From Bacteroidetes bacterium OLB12 (lineage in GTDB: Bacteria > Bacteroidota > Bacteroidia > Cytophagales > Cyclobacteriaceae): a stretch of DNA of 64,000 nt. Below, one piece after another: positions 1 to 9,352 of this stretch. The notes below the pieces were generated by a model. The model saw only the letters and a program-made list of their open reading frames with translations. It was not told where the DNA came from and made no database searches. Location: positions 1 through 64,000 of the forward strand of contig LNFR01000080.1 in NCBI GenBank assembly GCA_001567185.1, read 5' to 3'. Position numbers and translations under genes: made by a program. The stretch's first letter is position 1; the number at the start of each line of letters is the position of its first letter.

Positions 1-245
<245 letters not shown>

Positions 246-388
246 TTGTCTTTTAAAGCGTTAAAACTTATAAAACTGTTAAGCTTAAAGTCTTTAACGC
301 CTCAGGTGATTTAAGCTCCTGCCTCGCAGCAGTTCCACTCTATCACCCTATGTCATTTAATCCTCGGTCCTCATTAATTTTTCGTCCT

Positions 389-412
389 CCTAATAACATC
401 CCTGTTATCAGG
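389..412 (-). promoter_or_regulatory. Leader hairpin A upstream of 16S rRNA
   Basis: Two 10-nt arms (CCTAATAACA and TGTTATCAGG on the plus strand) pair in 9 of 10 positions, with G-U at the odd one in RNA, around a 4-nt loop. It lies between the candidate rRNA promoter and the mature 16S end. It could act in rRNA leader folding, antitermination or processing; the role is inferred from position only. Confidence 0.45.
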
Positions 413-429
413 CTCTAAAGAATCAACTC

Positions 430-455
430 GAATAATACCTCCATCGGTATTATCC
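430..455 (-). promoter_or_regulatory. Leader hairpin B upstream of 16S rRNA
   Basis: The arms GAATAATACC and GGTATTATCC pair in 9 of 10 positions around the loop TCCATC. The hairpin begins about a dozen bases after the predicted transcription start of the rRNA operon. Together with hairpin A it makes a structured leader of roughly 215 nt. Function is not known from sequence. Confidence 0.45.
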
Positions 456-468
456 GGGTCCGCTATCA

Positions 469-497
469 ATTAAATCTATTCAAAGAACGTTTGTCAA
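469..497 (-). promoter_or_regulatory. Candidate rRNA operon promoter
   Basis: On the minus strand TTGACA (497 to 492) is followed by a 17-nt spacer and TTTAAT (474 to 469). This resembles a classical sigma-70 -35/-10 pair more than the Bacteroidota TTTG/TAnnTTTG form. Upstream DNA at about 545-570 is A/T-rich, as an UP element would be. The start site would be near 462, about 215 nt before the 16S gene. It was chosen by eye and is not proven. Confidence 0.45.
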
Positions 498-710
498 TTG
501 TGCACCCAGCATAAAACTGAAGTATTCAATCTGACAGAAGTGGTTCAAAAAAAGCTTCAAATTTTTTTAACCAATCGCCTTTTTCTGTTCAAAAGGGAGT
601 GCAAAGGTAGGTGTTGGTTGGGTTTCTGCAATAGCTGAATCAAAGATTTTTTACAAAAAATGGGCTTTTTAGTACCTCTTAGGCTAACTGGTTGATAATC
701 AGAATTTGAA

Positions 711-1223
711 TCAGGTAGTTTTTTTCTTAAAAACAGGTACCGTGCTGCACGGTTCGCCATACATGATACTTTGAGCTACCGGGCGAAGCTTGTTTATTGC
801 CAACACATAAACGGACACGGGCACATTGACTTTGCTACAACCCTTTACAACAACTTTGGCCTTTTCAAATCTCTGCCAATCAATCTTATTGAGTTTCTGC
901 TCAAAAAGATGCGTTTCCAAATCCTGCAATGAGCCATAGACAACCGCTGCGGCAAAGGGCTGGAGGGATGATGCCAGGATCATATAGGCCCATGTTGGAA
1001 CAATGGCATCGGCCGAGCATGTAATTGCAACCAATTTGTTTTGATACTTAGACCAATCGTGCGTTTTAACAAAGTTCCGAAAATCTGTTTCGCGTAAGAT
1101 CAATTCCTGAAACAGCAGTTCTTTCATATCAAAGAGAACGCGCTCACCCGGGGTATAAAATTCTTCCAGGTCGAGCGTTATGAGTTGGCTATTACTAACC
1201 CTATTTACAATTTCGTTTTCCAT
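711..1223 (-). CDS. DUF2480 family protein
   Basis: A 170-residue protein matching the DUF2480 family, which is largely confined to Bacteroidota and has no assigned reaction. No signal peptide or membrane segment is visible. The start MENEIV was preferred to a methionine three codons upstream because it fits family N-termini as I recall them. It lies just downstream of tsaB on the same strand (16-nt gap), so the two are probably co-transcribed. Conserved-looking stretches include TCSADAIVPTWAYM and VVVKGCSK, each with a Cys, but no catalytic role can be claimed. Confidence 0.82.
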   Translation of the reverse strand: MENEIVNRVSNSQLITLDLEEFYTPGERVLFDMKELLFQELILRETDFRNFVKTHDWSKYQNKLVAITCSADAIVPTWAYMILASSLQPFAAAVVYGSLQDLETHLFEQKLNKIDWQRFEKAKVVVKGCSKVNVPVSVYVLAINKLRPVAQSIMYGEPCSTVPVFKKKTT

Positions 1224-1239
1224 CTGATGCACAACATAA

Positions 1240-1923
1240 TTATACCGTAGTTGGTTTGCGGATCAAAAAATCTTTCAGGTAATAAGGTTCAAAGGTTACT
1301 ATATCTTCAAAATTATGCTGAAGCCATTTTTGAAAACCAATTTCACCCAGTTGTACTGAGTCAGGGGTTACTTCATCCAGAAACTTTGCATTTGGGTGCG
1401 TAAAAATCGTCCGGCATTTGGTGGCGCCCTCACCCATAAAATACACTGGTGTGTTTTCCAGATAATTACTAAAACTGTTTACGTCTATAATTTTTGCCTG
1501 TGTGGCTTCTATTTCATTCAGATTAAAATCAACAACCTTACAATACACTTCCATTCTGCGTGCATCTAACATCGGGCAAAGTAAGGCGTTGGTATCTGCT
1601 ATCATTGTTTTTCCCTGAATTGCCAGCAGATCCAGTGTGCTTATTGCGATGAGTGGAATGTTTAATGCAACGCAAATTCCTTTTGCGGTAGCTACTCCTA
1701 TTCGCAATCCTGTATAGGAACCAGGGCCAGAAGTTACCACTATTCCACTCAGCATGGCAGGCTCTGTGGCTGACTCCTTCATAATTGCATCTACAATAAC
1801 AGCCAGTTGTGATGCAGTTGAACGAGGCTCGCGAATTTCGCGCCAAGCCAATAACTTACCATCCTGATGAATAGCTGCTGAACAGATGGAGGTAGATGTT
1901 TCCAGGCTTAGTAGGCGTGTCAT
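1240..1923 (-). CDS. tsaB: tRNA threonylcarbamoyladenosine biosynthesis protein TsaB
   Basis: TsaB (YeaZ), 227 residues, an ASKHA-fold partner of TsaD and TsaE in making the universal t6A37 modification of ANN-decoding tRNAs in the cytoplasm. The N-terminal LSLETST and the GPGSYTGLRIG segment near residue 65 are family hallmarks, and the length is normal. The ATG overlaps the stop of the upstream S41 peptidase gene by four bases (ATGA), which implies translational coupling. Confidence 0.95.
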   Translation of the reverse strand: MTRLLSLETSTSICSAAIHQDGKLLAWREIREPRSTASQLAVIVDAIMKESATEPAMLSGIVVTSGPGSYTGLRIGVATAKGICVALNIPLIAISTLDLLAIQGKTMIADTNALLCPMLDARRMEVYCKVVDFNLNEIEATQAKIIDVNSFSNYLENTPVYFMGEGATKCRTIFTHPNAKFLDEVTPDSVQLGEIGFQKWLQHNFEDIVTFEPYYLKDFLIRKPTTV

Positions 1924-3566
1924 TCTTTGGAAAGAATTTTTCGATAGGTTGCTTCATCATTCAATACCTTGCTGGCTTGAATGAGTTCCTGATCACGACC
2001 GTGCATTACTTCTACCTGACCTTTTGATAGCTGATAGTGAAACGCTATTTCCTGCTCGAGAATGTGCATAAGTTCAGGCTTATTCCGGTCTAGTGCAGTC
2101 TTTTTGTTCTGTTCTACCTTTGCTTTTAGTTCAGCAAATTGTTGTTGAAGGTCATCAAAATATTTTTCGCGTTTAGCAGATGCTATTAACTCATCTGCTT
2201 TCTGATCCAACTCCGATGCGTACGTAAATTTTTGTTCTGATACCCAGCCAACAAACTTCTGGTACTCCTGATCAGTGAGTCTGAAGTTTTTCATGGATGA
2301 TGGATTGGGATGTTCGCTACAGTATTTGCTGGCATACTCAAATACCAGGCCCGAATTCACCAACTCGATAACAGCCGAAGTAAATGTGGCCGGTTCAATT
2401 GCCACATCGGGATCAAGGCCGGCACCATCATAAACCTTTCTACCACCTTTGGTTTTAAATTCGCGCTTTAGTGAATCGGGAAATTTTGAAACCGTTCCAT
2501 CGCTTTTGCGATGTTCATAATCCATTGCCTGAATACACCGACCACTTGGAATATAATACTTGGCCGTAGTTACCTTGAGTTGTGCATTATAGGCCAACTG
2601 CCTTGTGGTTTGCACTAATCCTTTACCAAAAGTCTTTTGCCCCACAAGTACCGCCCGATCATAATCTTGCAGCGAGCCAGCAACAATTTCGCTGGCGGAT
2701 GCGCTACTGCCACTAGTAAGTATGGCTAAGGGGATTTCGGTATCTATTGGATTATTTAGCGTAGAATACGTTTTGTTCCACTCTGCAACTTTGCCTTTTG
2801 TTGAAACTACCTCTTTTCCTTTTGGAATGAACAGGTTAACGATGTTGACTGCTTCGTACAGGGAGCCGCCCAGATTATCGCGCAGGTCCAGAATCATTTT
2901 TTTGCGCCTCGTTTTTTCAGGTCATTAACAGCTGCTTCTACTTCTTTGGCAGCACCCGGTGTAAATTCATCTAATTTGATATAGCCTGTCTGGTTATCAA
3001 CAAGTTCAAAGTAAGTGATGTTGGAAATTTTTTATTTTCTCGCGGGTAAGTTTAAAACTGATTGGATTTTTTTCACCTGGTCGCTTTATCTCGACTACTA
3101 CTTCGGTATTCGGTTTGCCTTTTAGCAAAGCACTTACATCACTGGTTTGTTTACCCTGTACATTCTGCCCATTCACAGAAATAATTTCATCGCCAACACG
3201 CAGGCCGCTACGCTGTGCCGGAAACCCAACATATGGATTTGTGATTACAATTTTTTTGTTGACAATACCAATAAGTGCACCCACACCGGCATACTGCCCT
3301 GTCGTTTGAATACTGAAAGCTTCCAGGTCTTCTTCCGGAATGTAGTCTGTGTAGGGGTCGAGTTGATCCAGCATTCCGTTAATACTGGTTTCGACCAGTT
3401 TTTTCGGATTTACCTCATCTACATAATAGGCGTTTACTTCTTTAAAAAGAGTTGTGTAAATATCAAGGCTTTTAGCAATGTCGAAATACTTTTCGCTAAA
3501 CCCGGTAAAGGCCCATGCCAACATTGCCAATGCTATTATTACAGGTATTAATTTCAATCGCTTCAT
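1920..3566 (-). CDS. S41 family C-terminal processing peptidase (two compensating frameshifts)
   Basis: A periplasmic serine protease of the CtpA/Prc type, about 548 residues if repaired. The order is a signal-anchor (residues 3-22 from MKRLKL), an S41 N-terminal region, a PDZ domain (VGALIGIV to EIKRPGEK) and the catalytic domain with Ser in GSSASASEI and Lys in GKGLVQ. The chain is broken twice. Near 3030 an A-run has one extra base (LTREKIK then off frame). Near 2900 a seven-A run lacks one base, which restores the original frame. Between the two indels the other frame reads sensibly as S41 sequence (NITYFELVDNQTGYIKLDEF). The start at 3566 gives a normal signal peptide; an in-frame start 14 codons upstream is less likely. 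Confidence 0.85.
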
Positions 3567-3644
3567 TCCTTCTGTTTTTTGTACTGTCGCTTTAGTAAGG
3601 GCACTCAATCAACGTTATAAAGTTCTCAATTTTTTAGATAAATG

Positions 3645-3690
3645 CTCCTCACCCCTGGCCCCTTTCCACAGAAGAGGGGGGTGGAGTGGA
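3645..3690. repeat. GC-rich REP-like element, copy 1
   Basis: Contains CTCACCCCTGGCCCCTTTCC followed by an imperfect inverted arm (GAAGAGGGG). It shares the core CTCxCxCCTGGCCCCTYTCC with the element at 4029-4062, on the other side of rnpA. It covers the repaired 3' end of rnpA. Confidence 0.6.
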
Positions 3691-4084
3691 TAAGGTACTA
3701 AGTTTTGTGAGTGCTATAAGAATTTTCGTTTTCACCTCGCTAAAGGGCAAAATCTCTTTGGCGGTGTAAACAATTTGCAAAAATCAAGGGTTGGGTAAGG
3801 TTTGATTTTTGTGTACGGTAAGCCTCGCGAATTCTGCGTTTGATCAAATTCCGGTCGACTGCTTTTTTAAACTGCCGGCTTGGTACAGATATTAAAATCT
3901 GATTTGGAAGAGTTGAATCGGGGTGTTTTAAGTAAATAATCTTAAATGGAGATAAATAAAAAGAGGAACCCTTTTCAAAGAGTTCCTGAATCCATTTTTC
4001 TTTTGAAAGGCGCTCGTTTTTTTTGAATCTCACTCCTGGCCCCTCTCCAAAGGAGAGGGATAACTCTCGCTCTGAATTTTTCAC
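3649..4084 (-). CDS. rnpA: Ribonuclease P protein component RnpA (one frameshift; ends built from repeats)
   Basis: RnpA is the protein subunit of RNase P, which trims tRNA 5' leaders. The core is clear: KKNERLSKEKWIQELFEKG, then the RNR-type signature FKKAVDRNLIKRRIREAYR. It sits directly downstream of rpmH, the usual bacterial order. The frame breaks near 3775: one extra base in GATTTTTGCAAATTG leads to an early stop at 3740. Removing it gives IVYTAKEILPFSEVKTKIL, a normal family C-terminus, and a stop at 3649. The first ~17 residues (LSFGEGPGVR) and the last ~11 (PPPSSVERGQG) are encoded by GC-rich palindromic repeats. A GTG at 4033 is an alternative start that removes most of the repeat-derived N-terminus. 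Confidence 0.85.
4029..4062. repeat. GC-rich REP-like element, copy 2
   Basis: Contains CTCACTCCTGGCCCCTCTCC with a perfect 8-bp hairpin, CCCTCTCC-AAA-GGAGAGGG (4041-4059). It lies inside the 5' end of rnpA and encodes its odd N-terminal residues. Short palindromes of this kind are scattered through many Bacteroidota genomes. Confidence 0.65.
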
Positions 4085-4168
4085 TTTTTACTAGTTTGTA
4101 CAACTATCACCCTAATCTTGACCGATCCGAATCAAGTGGGGTGGCGCTTGCTCGGAATTTTTCATCTC

Positions 4169-4185
4169 ACCTAAGTTACTTAGGT
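4169..4185. promoter_or_regulatory. Hairpin in the rpmH-rnpA gap
   Basis: A perfect 7-bp inverted repeat, ACCTAAG-TTA-CTTAGGT, lies 27 bp past the rpmH stop and about 85 bp before rnpA. There is no T-run, so it is not an obvious terminator. It may stabilise or process the rpmH-rnpA transcript. Confidence 0.35.
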
Positions 4186-4211
4186 CTCTCTTAGGCTGCT
4201 ACTAAAAGATA

Positions 4212-4373
4212 TTAGCGGGACTTTGATGTTCCTTCGTCAGAAACAGTAAGTTTTTTGCGGCCTTTTGCTCTGCGCGAAGCCAATACCCTGCGGCCATTAG
4301 CGGTAGCCATGCGTTCGCGGAAACCGTGCTTGTTCTTTCTTTTCTTGCGCGAAGGTTGAAATGTACGTTTCAT
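4212..4373 (-). CDS. rpmH: 50S ribosomal protein L34
   Basis: A 53-residue basic protein starting [18 protein letters not shown] and containing [14 protein letters not shown], diagnostic of bL34 of the large ribosomal subunit. The normal core ends near residue 44, and a short [11 protein letters not shown] tail follows. It lies directly upstream of rnpA, the usual gene order. Confidence 0.97.
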   Translation of the reverse strand: MKRTFQPSRKKRKNKHGFRERMATANGRRVLASRRAKGRKKLTVSDEGTSKSR

Positions 4374-4406
4374 ATCTCTTGTTGATAATTTTTCTTAAAA
4401 GGGCTG

Positions 4407-4437
4407 CAAAAATGCTCAGGATAATCGGATTATACAA
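4407..4437 (-). promoter_or_regulatory. Candidate promoter of rpmH-rnpA
   Basis: On the minus strand TTG (4437 to 4435) is followed by 20 nt and CATTTTTG (4414 to 4407), one base from the Bacteroidota -7 element TAnnTTTG. The start would fall near 4400, about 25 nt before the rpmH ATG. A small palindrome (ATAATCGGATTAT) lies in the spacer. Confidence 0.35.
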
Positions 4438-4483
4438 GATGTGCCCCCTAATTTTGCACCAAACTGACTCATTTTCAATTAAA

Positions 4484-4507
4484 AAGGCCGGTTAAGGCCG
4501 GCCTTTT
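4484..4507 (-). terminator. Rho-independent terminator of the M16 peptidase operon
   Basis: An 8-bp GC-rich stem, AAGGCCGG-TTAAGG-CCGGCCTT, flanked by T-runs on either strand, 19 bp past the stop of the second M16 gene. It separates that operon from rpmH and could work in both directions. Confidence 0.8.
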
Positions 4508-4526
4508 CTTATTCATTTCTTACAGC

Positions 4527-6593
4527 TTATTGTATCTTAAAAATTGCATCATCGATAGAAGGATTAACTTCTACCGAAGAAACTTCAAATTTTAGGTTCA
4601 TGGGGCCCATTGAAACAGAGGTGGTGTGTGGAAACTTGATTCCATTAACCTCTTTATAATTATCGAATTTCGTTGGGACTGCATTTGTGCCTTGTGGGGT
4701 TTTTACTTCTTTAACAGATTGAAGTTTAAGCCCGGTCTCTTTATCAAAGTAATGATTTGATTTTCCGCCTGAGGCAAATTGATACTCCACCACATAAGCT
4801 TCTTTTCCATCCACATTTTCAATAGCCTTAAGCGTTGTCTTTACTTTAGCGTTAGCAAGTTGTGCTTCGGGTATCAGCAACGATTCAAACAAACCTTCTT
4901 CTTTCATAGCTGCATCAATCGGAATTTTTTGTCCCTGCGCTGTAAGTGAGAAGTCTGTTCCATCGGCCACTTGTCTAGACATTACACTGCCCATCATTTG
5001 TACCTCCAGCACCATTTTACCAGGAGCTTTTTTGGTTGATACCATTGTAATTTCAGTTCCCTGAATGGAGGCTTTCATGGTTGTTTTTAGTCCTTTCAAT
5101 TCTTTAATCTTAGCCTCACCGCCCAAAGCTTTTAAATAATTTGCTATTACCTTCTCTGCAGTTAAATCTGCTGGTAAGGTTGAGGCTTTGGTTGGCACAT
5201 AGTTATCACCATAAATATCGAAGTACTTTACTTCGCCAAATTTTTTCAGTTTATCAGCCACATCGGCACCTTTGCCTACCACTATGATATGCGCATTATC
5301 TGGACGAATGTATTTTTTTGCAGTAGCCTGCACATCGGCCAATGTTACTGCATCAATGGCTTTTACATAGTTATTATAGTAGTCTTTAGGGAGATTGTAG
5401 CGCGCGGTATTAAGCGCGAAGCCCGCAATAGTGGAAGGATTTTCGAGCGAGCGGCCAAATGCGCCTGCAATTTCAGCTTTGGCTGCAATCAGTTCTTGTT
5501 CGGTTACCGGTTCGTTTACAATGCGTTTCAGTTCCGAAAAGAATTCAAACACGGCACTATCCGTTACTTCGTTGCGCACGCTGGCCGAGGCATTGAAGTT
5601 ACCAACCAGTTGGTCGGCACTTAATTGTGAACTTGCTCCATACGTAAAGCCGTGTTTTTCGCGCAGGTTCTGCATTAAGCGCGCTGAAAAACCACCACCT
5701 AAAATTTGATTGGTAACCCGGGCCTTAATAACATCGGGAGTTCCCGGCTTTAGTTCAACAGGATAACTAATATTTATTACCGACTGTACGGAAGCAGAGC
5801 GATCAACCAATGCCACGTATGTTTTGGCTGGCTCTTTTGGTTGAGTATAGGTTGGGTTTTTTACCTCACCCGGTGCCCATTTCGAAAAATATTTTTCTAC
5901 CAGCGATTTGGCTGTTTTAAAATCAATATCGCCCACTATGGCAAGGTAAGCGTTGTTCGGTTTGAAGTACGTGTTGTAGTAATTCTTGCAATCCTCTAAC
6001 GTAATGGAGCCAACTGACTTTTCTGAAGTGGATAATCCATACGGATGCTGCTTTCCAAACACAAGCGCCCTGCGCACCGTGCTGGCAATACTACCCGGGC
6101 TATCTTTGCTGGCGGCCAACCCCGAAAGTGTTTGTGTTTTTAACTTCTCCATTTCTTCGGGAGAAAATGTAGGGTTATACAGCACATCGGTCATTAGATC
6201 CAACAACTTGGTAGCGTGCCTGCTTAAGCTGGATGCAAAAATTCCATCGGAACTGGTGCTGAGGTTTGCACCGATAAAATCAATCTCTTCATCTAACTGG
6301 GCTTTGTTTCTGGTTTTGGTACCGGTGCCCATTAAGGTGCCGGCCATTTCCACATAGCCCTCTTTATCGCCTTGATAAATCGGATTATTTTTTAATTGCA
6401 AAGAAAACTGAATGCGGGGTAGCTTGTGATTTTCTACCACAAAAACCTGCAGCCCGTTTTTGAGTGTGAAGGTTTGATACGCTCCGATTTTGATTTCGCG
6501 GGCAGGACCCGGCTTGGGTGCCTTGGTTCTATCAACCTGTGCTGTTGCGGCAACTGTTGCCAGTAAGCAAATGAATACTATATACTTCTTCAT
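4527..6593 (-). CDS. M16 family peptidase-like protein, non-catalytic subunit
   Basis: 688 residues with signal peptide (MKKYIVFICLLATVAATAQ), so periplasmic or outer-membrane side. Residues about 35-460 have the two-lobed M16 (pitrilysin) fold. The zinc site HxxEH is absent: the equivalent position reads GYVEMAGTLMGTG, so this copy should be inactive and act as partner of the active subunit encoded 2 bp upstream. The last ~210 residues (from LTAEKVIANYLKALGG) form an extra domain resembling outer-membrane lipoprotein-sorting (LolA-like) folds, by general similarity only. A terminator follows the gene. Confidence 0.88.
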   Translation of the reverse strand: MKKYIVFICLLATVAATAQVDRTKAPKPGPAREIKIGAYQTFTLKNGLQVFVVENHKLPRIQFSLQLKNNPIYQGDKEGYVEMAGTLMGTGTKTRNKAQLDEEIDFIGANLSTSSDGIFASSLSRHATKLLDLMTDVLYNPTFSPEEMEKLKTQTLSGLAASKDSPGSIASTVRRALVFGKQHPYGLSTSEKSVGSITLEDCKNYYNTYFKPNNAYLAIVGDIDFKTAKSLVEKYFSKWAPGEVKNPTYTQPKEPAKTYVALVDRSASVQSVINISYPVELKPGTPDVIKARVTNQILGGGFSARLMQNLREKHGFTYGASSQLSADQLVGNFNASASVRNEVTDSAVFEFFSELKRIVNEPVTEQELIAAKAEIAGAFGRSLENPSTIAGFALNTARYNLPKDYYNNYVKAIDAVTLADVQATAKKYIRPDNAHIIVVGKGADVADKLKKFGEVKYFDIYGDNYVPTKASTLPADLTAEKVIANYLKALGGEAKIKELKGLKTTMKASIQGTEITMVSTKKAPGKMVLEVQMMGSVMSRQVADGTDFSLTAQGQKIPIDAAMKEEGLFESLLIPEAQLANAKVKTTLKAIENVDGKEAYVVEYQFASGGKSNHYFDKETGLKLQSVKEVKTPQGTNAVPTKFDNYKEVNGIKFPHTTSVSMGPMNLKFEVSSVEVNPSIDDAIFKIQ

Positions 6594-6595
6594 AA

Positions 6596-7954
6596 TTAGT
6601 TGTCTTTTTTGATTTCCGTATTGTCCGGTTTGCTTTGCGCAGATTTAGGCAAGTAATGAAGTACCACGCGGTTTTCTTTTACCAGGTATTTTTTTGCCAC
6701 CCGTTGTAAATCTTCGCGGGTAACTTTCATGTAGCGCTCCAACTCGGTATTAATCAGGTTAGCATCTTTATAATAGACATGATAGTTGGCCAACTGCTCG
6801 GCAATACCCACGGCCGATGAATTCTGCTGCACAAAATTGCTTTCTACCTGGTTGCGTATTTTCTGAAACTCCTTTTCAGAAATCAATTCATTCTGAACTT
6901 TGGCTATTTCTGCATCCATGCCTTTCTCAAGATCAGCTACATCAACACCCATGTTTACAAGACCCAGTGTAATATAAAGTCCGGGGTCTTCCATCGAGAA
7001 CGGGAATGATGCCACCTGCAATGCCTTTTTCTGATCATCGACCAGTGCTTTATACATGCGTGAACTTTGGCCGCCACTTAATAAGGTACTGAGCATATCC
7101 AATGCATAAGAATCGGGAGTGCCCTGGGCCGGGATGTGATACGCCTGGAACACGGCCGGCAATTGAATGTTATCAAAAATAACATCGCGCACTTCTGCTT
7201 TTTGTTGGGGTTCTACCACAGTAGGGCGTGGTACGGGTTTCTTGCCGCGAGGAATATCCTGAAAATATTTTGCGATTAAGGTTTTAGTCTGCGCAACATC
7301 AATATCACCAGCAATGGAGAGCGTTGCGTTTTCGGGAACATAGAATGTTTTGTAGAAAGCGATAAACTCATCTAAGGAGGCTGCATTTAAGTGATCGAGC
7401 GACCCGATGGGTGTCCATTGATAGGGGTGTTCTTTGTAGGCGCGTTTAAACATCTCGGCCTGAAACGACATGTAGGGTTGGTTATCGATGCGTTGCCGCT
7501 TTTCTTCTTTCACTACTTCGCGCTGGGTTTCCACGCCTATGGTTTCAATTTTGGCGTGCAACATGCGTTCCGATTCCATCCATAAGCCAAGCTCTAATTG
7601 GTTAGAAGGCAACACTTCGTAATAAAAGGTGCGGTCGTTAGACGTGTTGGCATTGTTGGTAGCGCCTGCATTCTGAAGATATTTATCAAACTCGCCCCGT
7701 TTAATGTTTTCAGTACCTTCAAACAACAGGTGTTCGAAAAAGTGCGCGAAGCCGGTGCGGTTGGGATCTTCATTTTTTGAACCCACGTGATACAATACCG
7801 ATACCGCTACAATAGGTGTGGTGTTATCCTGGTGCAGAATAACGTGCAACCCGTTGGGCAAATCGTATTCGGTAAATTCAATTTTTCGGGCCTGGCTGAA
7901 GCTGGTTACTGCAACAAGCAAGAGCCACAGCAAAAGACTTTGTTTTTTAAGCAT
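6596..7954 (-). CDS. M16 family zinc metallopeptidase, catalytic subunit
   Basis: 452 residues with signal peptide (MLKKQSLLLWLLLVAVTSFSQA). The inverted zinc motif HFFEH is present near residue 68 (TGFAHFFEHLLFEGT), with the distal glutamate in the following helix (NQLELGLWMESERM). The first M16 lobe is followed by the inactive second lobe. The pairing of an HxxEH copy with a non-catalytic copy directly downstream matches known M16 heterodimers. Substrate is unknown; periplasmic oligopeptides are likely. Confidence 0.93.
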   Translation of the reverse strand: MLKKQSLLLWLLLVAVTSFSQARKIEFTEYDLPNGLHVILHQDNTTPIVAVSVLYHVGSKNEDPNRTGFAHFFEHLLFEGTENIKRGEFDKYLQNAGATNNANTSNDRTFYYEVLPSNQLELGLWMESERMLHAKIETIGVETQREVVKEEKRQRIDNQPYMSFQAEMFKRAYKEHPYQWTPIGSLDHLNAASLDEFIAFYKTFYVPENATLSIAGDIDVAQTKTLIAKYFQDIPRGKKPVPRPTVVEPQQKAEVRDVIFDNIQLPAVFQAYHIPAQGTPDSYALDMLSTLLSGGQSSRMYKALVDDQKKALQVASFPFSMEDPGLYITLGLVNMGVDVADLEKGMDAEIAKVQNELISEKEFQKIRNQVESNFVQQNSSAVGIAEQLANYHVYYKDANLINTELERYMKVTREDLQRVAKKYLVKENRVVLHYLPKSAQSKPDNTEIKKDN

Positions 7955-8050
7955 ATTGGGATTTTTATAGACTACAATAATAGTGAAACTAATTTTACAT
8001 TGCTGTCAGGTCTTCCATCCCAATAGAATAAAGAAAAGAAAATGGGAAGC

Positions 8051-8066
8051 CAGGTTGAAAAACCTG
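8051..8066. promoter_or_regulatory. Small hairpin with GAAA loop, between divergent genes
   Basis: A perfect 6-bp stem, CAGGTT-GAAA-AACCTG, in the 277-bp gap between the M16 operon (leftward) and the ATPase gene (rightward). There is no T-run. Apart from this and the AT-rich site next to the ATPase, nothing else is recognisable in the gap. Confidence 0.25.
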
Positions 8067-8172
8067 ACTTTCTGGACAGGTTTGATGGCTTGTTAATTTC
8101 AGCACCTTTTATTGTTGTGTTTTTGGAGATTTTTTGATCTGTGATCTAACGAGTATTAAAAAAAACACAATG

Positions 8173-8222
8173 GTATAATACAATTTTGTATAACACAAAA
8201 TTATACTTTTGTGTATAATACA
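8173..8222 (+). promoter_or_regulatory. AT-rich promoter/operator-like site before the ATPase gene
   Basis: Two identical 10-mers, GTATAATACA, lie exactly 40 bp apart (8173-8182 and 8213-8222). Between them is a perfect 8-bp inverted repeat, ACACAAAA-TTATAC-TTTTGTGT (8193-8214). A -7 element TACTTTTG (8204-8211) falls inside the right arm, so a protein bound to the palindrome would block transcription. The start codon at 8232 is only about 20 nt from the -7 box. Confidence 0.45.
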
Positions 8223-8231
8223 GGATTGTTT

Positions 8232-9352
8232 ATGGCGATTCCTTTCCAATTTGGGCATTTAGCGGATGGCGAAAATTTTATCAACCGGCAGGAAGAGGCA
8301 AATAGACTAAGTAGAAATTTTCAGTCTGGTGTAAATACCCTCATCATTTCTCCGCGCAGGTGGGGTAAATCTTCATTGGTTTCCAGGGTTGTGAAACAAC
8401 TTCGTACTAACTCAAATTTGCGGGTTGTTACAATCGATTTATTCTCGGTACGCAGCGAGCAACAATTTCTGTCTTTGTTTGCACGCGAGGTTATAAAGGC
8501 CACGTCAACAAAATGGGAAGAGTGGGGCGAGAACGTTCGAAAGTTTATTGGGAGTGCGGTACCCAAAATTGCTTTTGGCAACCAACCCGGTGCAGAGGTA
8601 GAATTAGAATTGAGCTGGGCCGATAAAAAAATTAATCCTTTAGAAATTTATGATTTGCCCGAAGTTATCGCCAAAAAAAAGAAGTTAAAGGTTGTTATCT
8701 GCATAGACGAATTTCAAAACATTGGTCATTTCGCAGATCCGACAGGAATACAAAAACAAATGCGATCGGTATGGCAAAAACATCAGCATGCCAGTTATTG
8801 CCTGTACGGAAGTAAAAAACATTTTCTCACGCATGTATTCACACATCAATCCATGCCCTTCTATAGGTTTGGCGATTTGATGTATCTACCCAAAATCGAG
8901 ATTTCGCATTGGTTAAAATTTATTCCCGCACAATTCAAAAAAATGGTAAAAAAATTTCTTTAGAGTTAGCAGAAGCACTATGTAACTCCGTTAGCCTGCA
9001 TCCATTTTATGTGCAGCAACTTGCACAACGGGTTTGGATACTTACAGAGAATGAGACTTCGCGCGAGGTACTTGACAAAAGCCTTGATGCACTCCTCAAC
9101 GACAATGCATTTGGTTTTCAGCGCGATGTGGAGAACCTAACGGCAACTCAATTAAATTTTATGCGAGCTTTTAAAGACGGGGTCAAAAGTTTCACCACCC
9201 TGGAAACGTTGACAAATTATGAACTCGGTACCCAAGGCAACATAAAGAGAATCAAAACTGCACTGGAACAAAAAGACATCATGGATTTTTCTGGCCCACA
9301 ACCAGAATTTATAGACCCGCTTTTTGAGATTTGGTTCAGACGGAGTTTTTAA
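8232..9352 (+). CDS. AAA-type ATP-binding protein (one frameshift)
   Basis: A predicted cytoplasmic P-loop ATPase of about 373 residues, of the archaeal-type AAA ATPase group common as orphan genes in Bacteroidota. Walker A is SPRRWGKSSL near residue 44 and Walker B VVICIDEFQNIG near residue 155. A C-terminal helical region follows (SLHPFYVQQLAQRVW). A seven-A run at about 8938-8944 lacks one base: the first frame stops at 8961 and the second carries on in register as FKKNGKKISLELAEAL. The ATG at 8232 (MAIPFQFGHL) fits family N-termini better than the GTG at 8211, which is inside the promoter. Cellular role unknown. Confidence 0.75.

Noticed and set aside
3115..3551. Overlapping plus-strand frames opposite the S41 gene
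   Set aside because: No family resemblance; low-complexity shadows of a conserved coding region.
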